Positions 62,643 to 64,000 of a stretch of 64,000 bases of DNA are shown here, in pieces (the first letter of the stretch is position 1; the number at the start of each line of letters is the position of its first letter). Source of the stretch: Nonomuraea soli (GTDB lineage: Bacteria; Actinomycetota; Actinomycetes; Streptosporangiales; Streptosporangiaceae); NCBI RefSeq assembly GCF_013761175.1, contig NZ_JACDUR010000004.1:1-64000 (forward strand). Reading direction: 5' to 3'. A model generated the notes under the pieces. That model saw only the letters and a list, made by a program, of their open reading frames with translations. It was not told the origin of the DNA and did no database searches. The position numbers were made by a program, and so were the translations under genes.

Positions 62643-63508
62643 GCGGCGCTCCTTTCCAGACGGGCCGAACGGGACCTGAGCAGGAAACCGGCCGCCGTCG
62701 CCGTGAAGAACATCAGCACGCCGTAGGTGGCCGAGGGGATCGACATCTGGTCGTTGGCCAGCAGGGTGGTGGCCACGGTGATCGAAAGGGTGGCGTTGTG
62801 GAGGCCGATCTCGAAGCACGAGGCGATGGCCTGGCCGCGCTCCACCTTGGCCAGGCGGGGCGCGTAGTAGCCGATCGCCAGGCTGACCGCGCTGAAGATC
62901 AGGCAGATCAGCCCGACAGAGGCGATGTAGTCGCCGAGGTTCTCGCGCTCCTTGATCAGGACGGCGGCGATGACGAGGAGCAGGACCACCGCGGAGGTGA
63001 TCTTGACGGGCTTGGCCATGCGGTCGGCGAAGGCGGTGGCGTAGGCGCGGACCAGCATGCCGATCGCGACCGGGATCAGCACCAGCGCCACGACCTTGGC
63101 GAACTCCGCGAACTCCAGGCTCAGCAGGGTGCCGTCGGAGGCGAAGTAGCCGATCGAGAGGTTGGTCACCAGCGGCAGCGTGATGATCGCCAGCACCGAG
63201 TTGATCGCGGTGAGGGTGATGTTGAGCGCCACGTCACCGCCGAACAGGTGGCTGTAGAGGTTGGCGGTGGTGCCGCCCGGCGAGGCGGCCAGCAGCATCA
63301 TGCCGACCGCGAGCACCGGCGGCAGGCCGAACAGGATGACCAGGCCGAAGCAGAGCGCGGGCAGGACGACGATCTGGCACCCCAGGGCGACCAGGGTCGC
63401 CTTGGGGTAGGCGAGCACACGCTTGAAGTCGGCCAGGGTCAGCGACAGGCCGAGACCGAGCATGATGATCGCGAGCGCGAAGGGCAGGAGGGTGGCGGCG
63501 AGAGCCAT
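62639..63508 (-). CDS. Bile acid:sodium symporter (BASS) family transporter
   Basis: 289 residues, nine to ten hydrophobic segments. LAASPGGTTANLYSHLFGGDVALNITLTAINSVLAIITLPLV is the family core, and ARLAKVERGQAIASCFEIGLHNATLSITVA the second conserved helix pair. Sodium-driven uptake of an organic anion, substrate unknown. ATG 63508; an in-frame TTG at 63517 is too close to the GAGAGG site. Co-translated with the SGNH hydrolase. Confidence 0.88.
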   Translation of the reverse strand: MALAATLLPFALAIIMLGLGLSLTLADFKRVLAYPKATLVALGCQIVVLPALCFGLVILFGLPPVLAVGMMLLAASPGGTTANLYSHLFGGDVALNITLTAINSVLAIITLPLVTNLSIGYFASDGTLLSLEFAEFAKVVALVLIPVAIGMLVRAYATAFADRMAKPVKITSAVVLLLVIAAVLIKERENLGDYIASVGLICLIFSAVSLAIGYYAPRLAKVERGQAIASCFEIGLHNATLSITVATTLLANDQMSIPSATYGVLMFFTATAAGFLLRSRSARLERSAA

Positions 63509-63550
63509 GCTTCTCAACCTCTCGGGGGGTGCTCCTGTGGTGGGTTTTTT

Positions 63551-64000
63551 CTAGTGTCTGAAAGGCCCGGTGACCTCGTAGGTGATGCCGCCGGTCCCGG
63601 CCCGCTCGCCGCTCGTCCCGCGCTGGGAGGAGAAGTAGAGGCGGGATCCGTCGGGTGAGAACGCCGGGCCGGTGATCTCCGACTGGCTCTGGCCGTCGAG
63701 CCTGATGACCGGTGCGATGATCCCGTCCGGCGTGATGATGTTGATTTCCATGTTCCCGCCGTCCTCGGCCACGTACAAGTCACCCGACGAGACGCCGGTG
63801 ATGTTGTCGATGCCGTCGAGGCTGCCGCCGCCGTCGTAGACGAATCCCAGCGTGTTGCGGTTGGCGTCGTAGGCCCAGACCTTGCGGTCGCCCTTGGCGG
63901 TGAAGTAGCAGATGCCGCCGCCGTAGTGACAGCCCTCGCCGCCGTCGAAGTGCAGGGCCGAGCTCACCTGGTGGCGCGTCTGCGTCTGGAACACGCCCGG
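63551..64000 (-). CDS. C-terminal part of a PhoX/DUF839-type or related beta-propeller protein (5' end outside window)
   Basis: The last ~149 residues. FDGGEGCHYGGGICYFTAKGDRKVWAYDANRNTLGFVYDG, then DGIDNITGVSSGDLYVAEDGGNMEINIITPDG and ITGPAFSPDGSRLYFSSQRG. Gly-Glu-Gly-Cys and Ala-Glu-Asp-Gly match the metal-binding ends of PhoX-like DUF839 proteins, secreted alkaline phosphatases using Ca/Fe. The start, signal peptide and most ligands lie beyond the window. Confidence 0.7.
   Translation of the reverse strand, partial: PGVFQTQTRHQVSSALHFDGGEGCHYGGGICYFTAKGDRKVWAYDANRNTLGFVYDGGGSLDGIDNITGVSSGDLYVAEDGGNMEINIITPDGIIAPVIRLDGQSQSEITGPAFSPDGSRLYFSSQRGTSGERAGTGGITYEVTGPFRH

Overview
The window is one continuous, gene-dense stretch of very high-GC actinobacterial chromosome. 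The codon third positions are almost all G or C, GTG and TTG starts are common, there are many 4-bp ATGA/GTGA gene overlaps, and several genes look leaderless. The gene order (purN-purH; DUF3017 and malate dehydrogenase; trpS; BrkB / D-Ala-D-Ala carboxypeptidase / SCO4848-like protein; tandem BMP lipoproteins - ABC transporter - cdd - deoA) follows, from memory, the core-chromosome order of Streptomyces coelicolor. The protein flavour suggests a Streptosporangiales-type organism (Nonomuraea or Streptosporangium relatives); that placement is inference. I see no rRNA, tRNA, CRISPR array, insertion sequence, phage or plasmid gene.

Left part (1-14.9 kb): purine synthesis (purN, purH), an AlkZ-like winged-helix protein, and a leftward alpha-mannosidase (GH38) - parvulin-like protein - ROK kinase operon. 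A divergent LacI regulator faces it across two matching AACGTT-centred operators, and a P450 overlaps the lacI gene. Next comes a peptidoglycan-recycling cluster: RpiR/SIS regulator and NagZ leftward, and a Tat-exported GHL10 hydrolase plus AnmK rightward.

Middle (17.5-45 kb): an FHA-winged-helix regulator, citrate synthase, DUF3017, monomeric isocitrate dehydrogenase, and malate dehydrogenase (a TCA neighbourhood). Inserted among them are a DUF574 methyltransferase, a lipoprotein polysaccharide deacetylase, a saccharopine-dehydrogenase-like enzyme and a Ser/Thr kinase fused to a periplasmic solute-binding domain. Then follow MFS, galE, a CNNM/CBS protein, trpS, a secreted alpha/beta hydrolase, a NarL-type two-component system, small enzymes, a TetR-DoxX-DUF3291 module with two perfect operators, VanZ and BrkB membrane proteins and a D,D-carboxypeptidase.

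44.3-47.3 kb: an ATP-grasp ligase of the PGM1 (pheganomycin ligase) type is preceded, on the same strand, by a 41-codon peptide gene with a strong ribosome binding site and atypically AT-rich third positions. A divergent M20 amidohydrolase lies just beyond. This is my best candidate for an undescribed system: a ribosomally made peptide matured by a peptide ligase.

Right part (47.3-64 kb): DUF998 and SRPBCC genes behind what looks like an internally deleted ArsR regulator that still has a perfect 16-bp operator-like palindrome; two tandem secreted CocE/NonD hydrolases; a nucleoside uptake and salvage operon (two BMP lipoproteins, ABC ATPase, two permeases, cytidine deaminase, thymidine phosphorylase); a PucR regulator; an SGNH hydrolase; a bile acid:sodium symporter-type transporter; and the C-terminal part of a PhoX/DUF839-like protein cut by the window edge.
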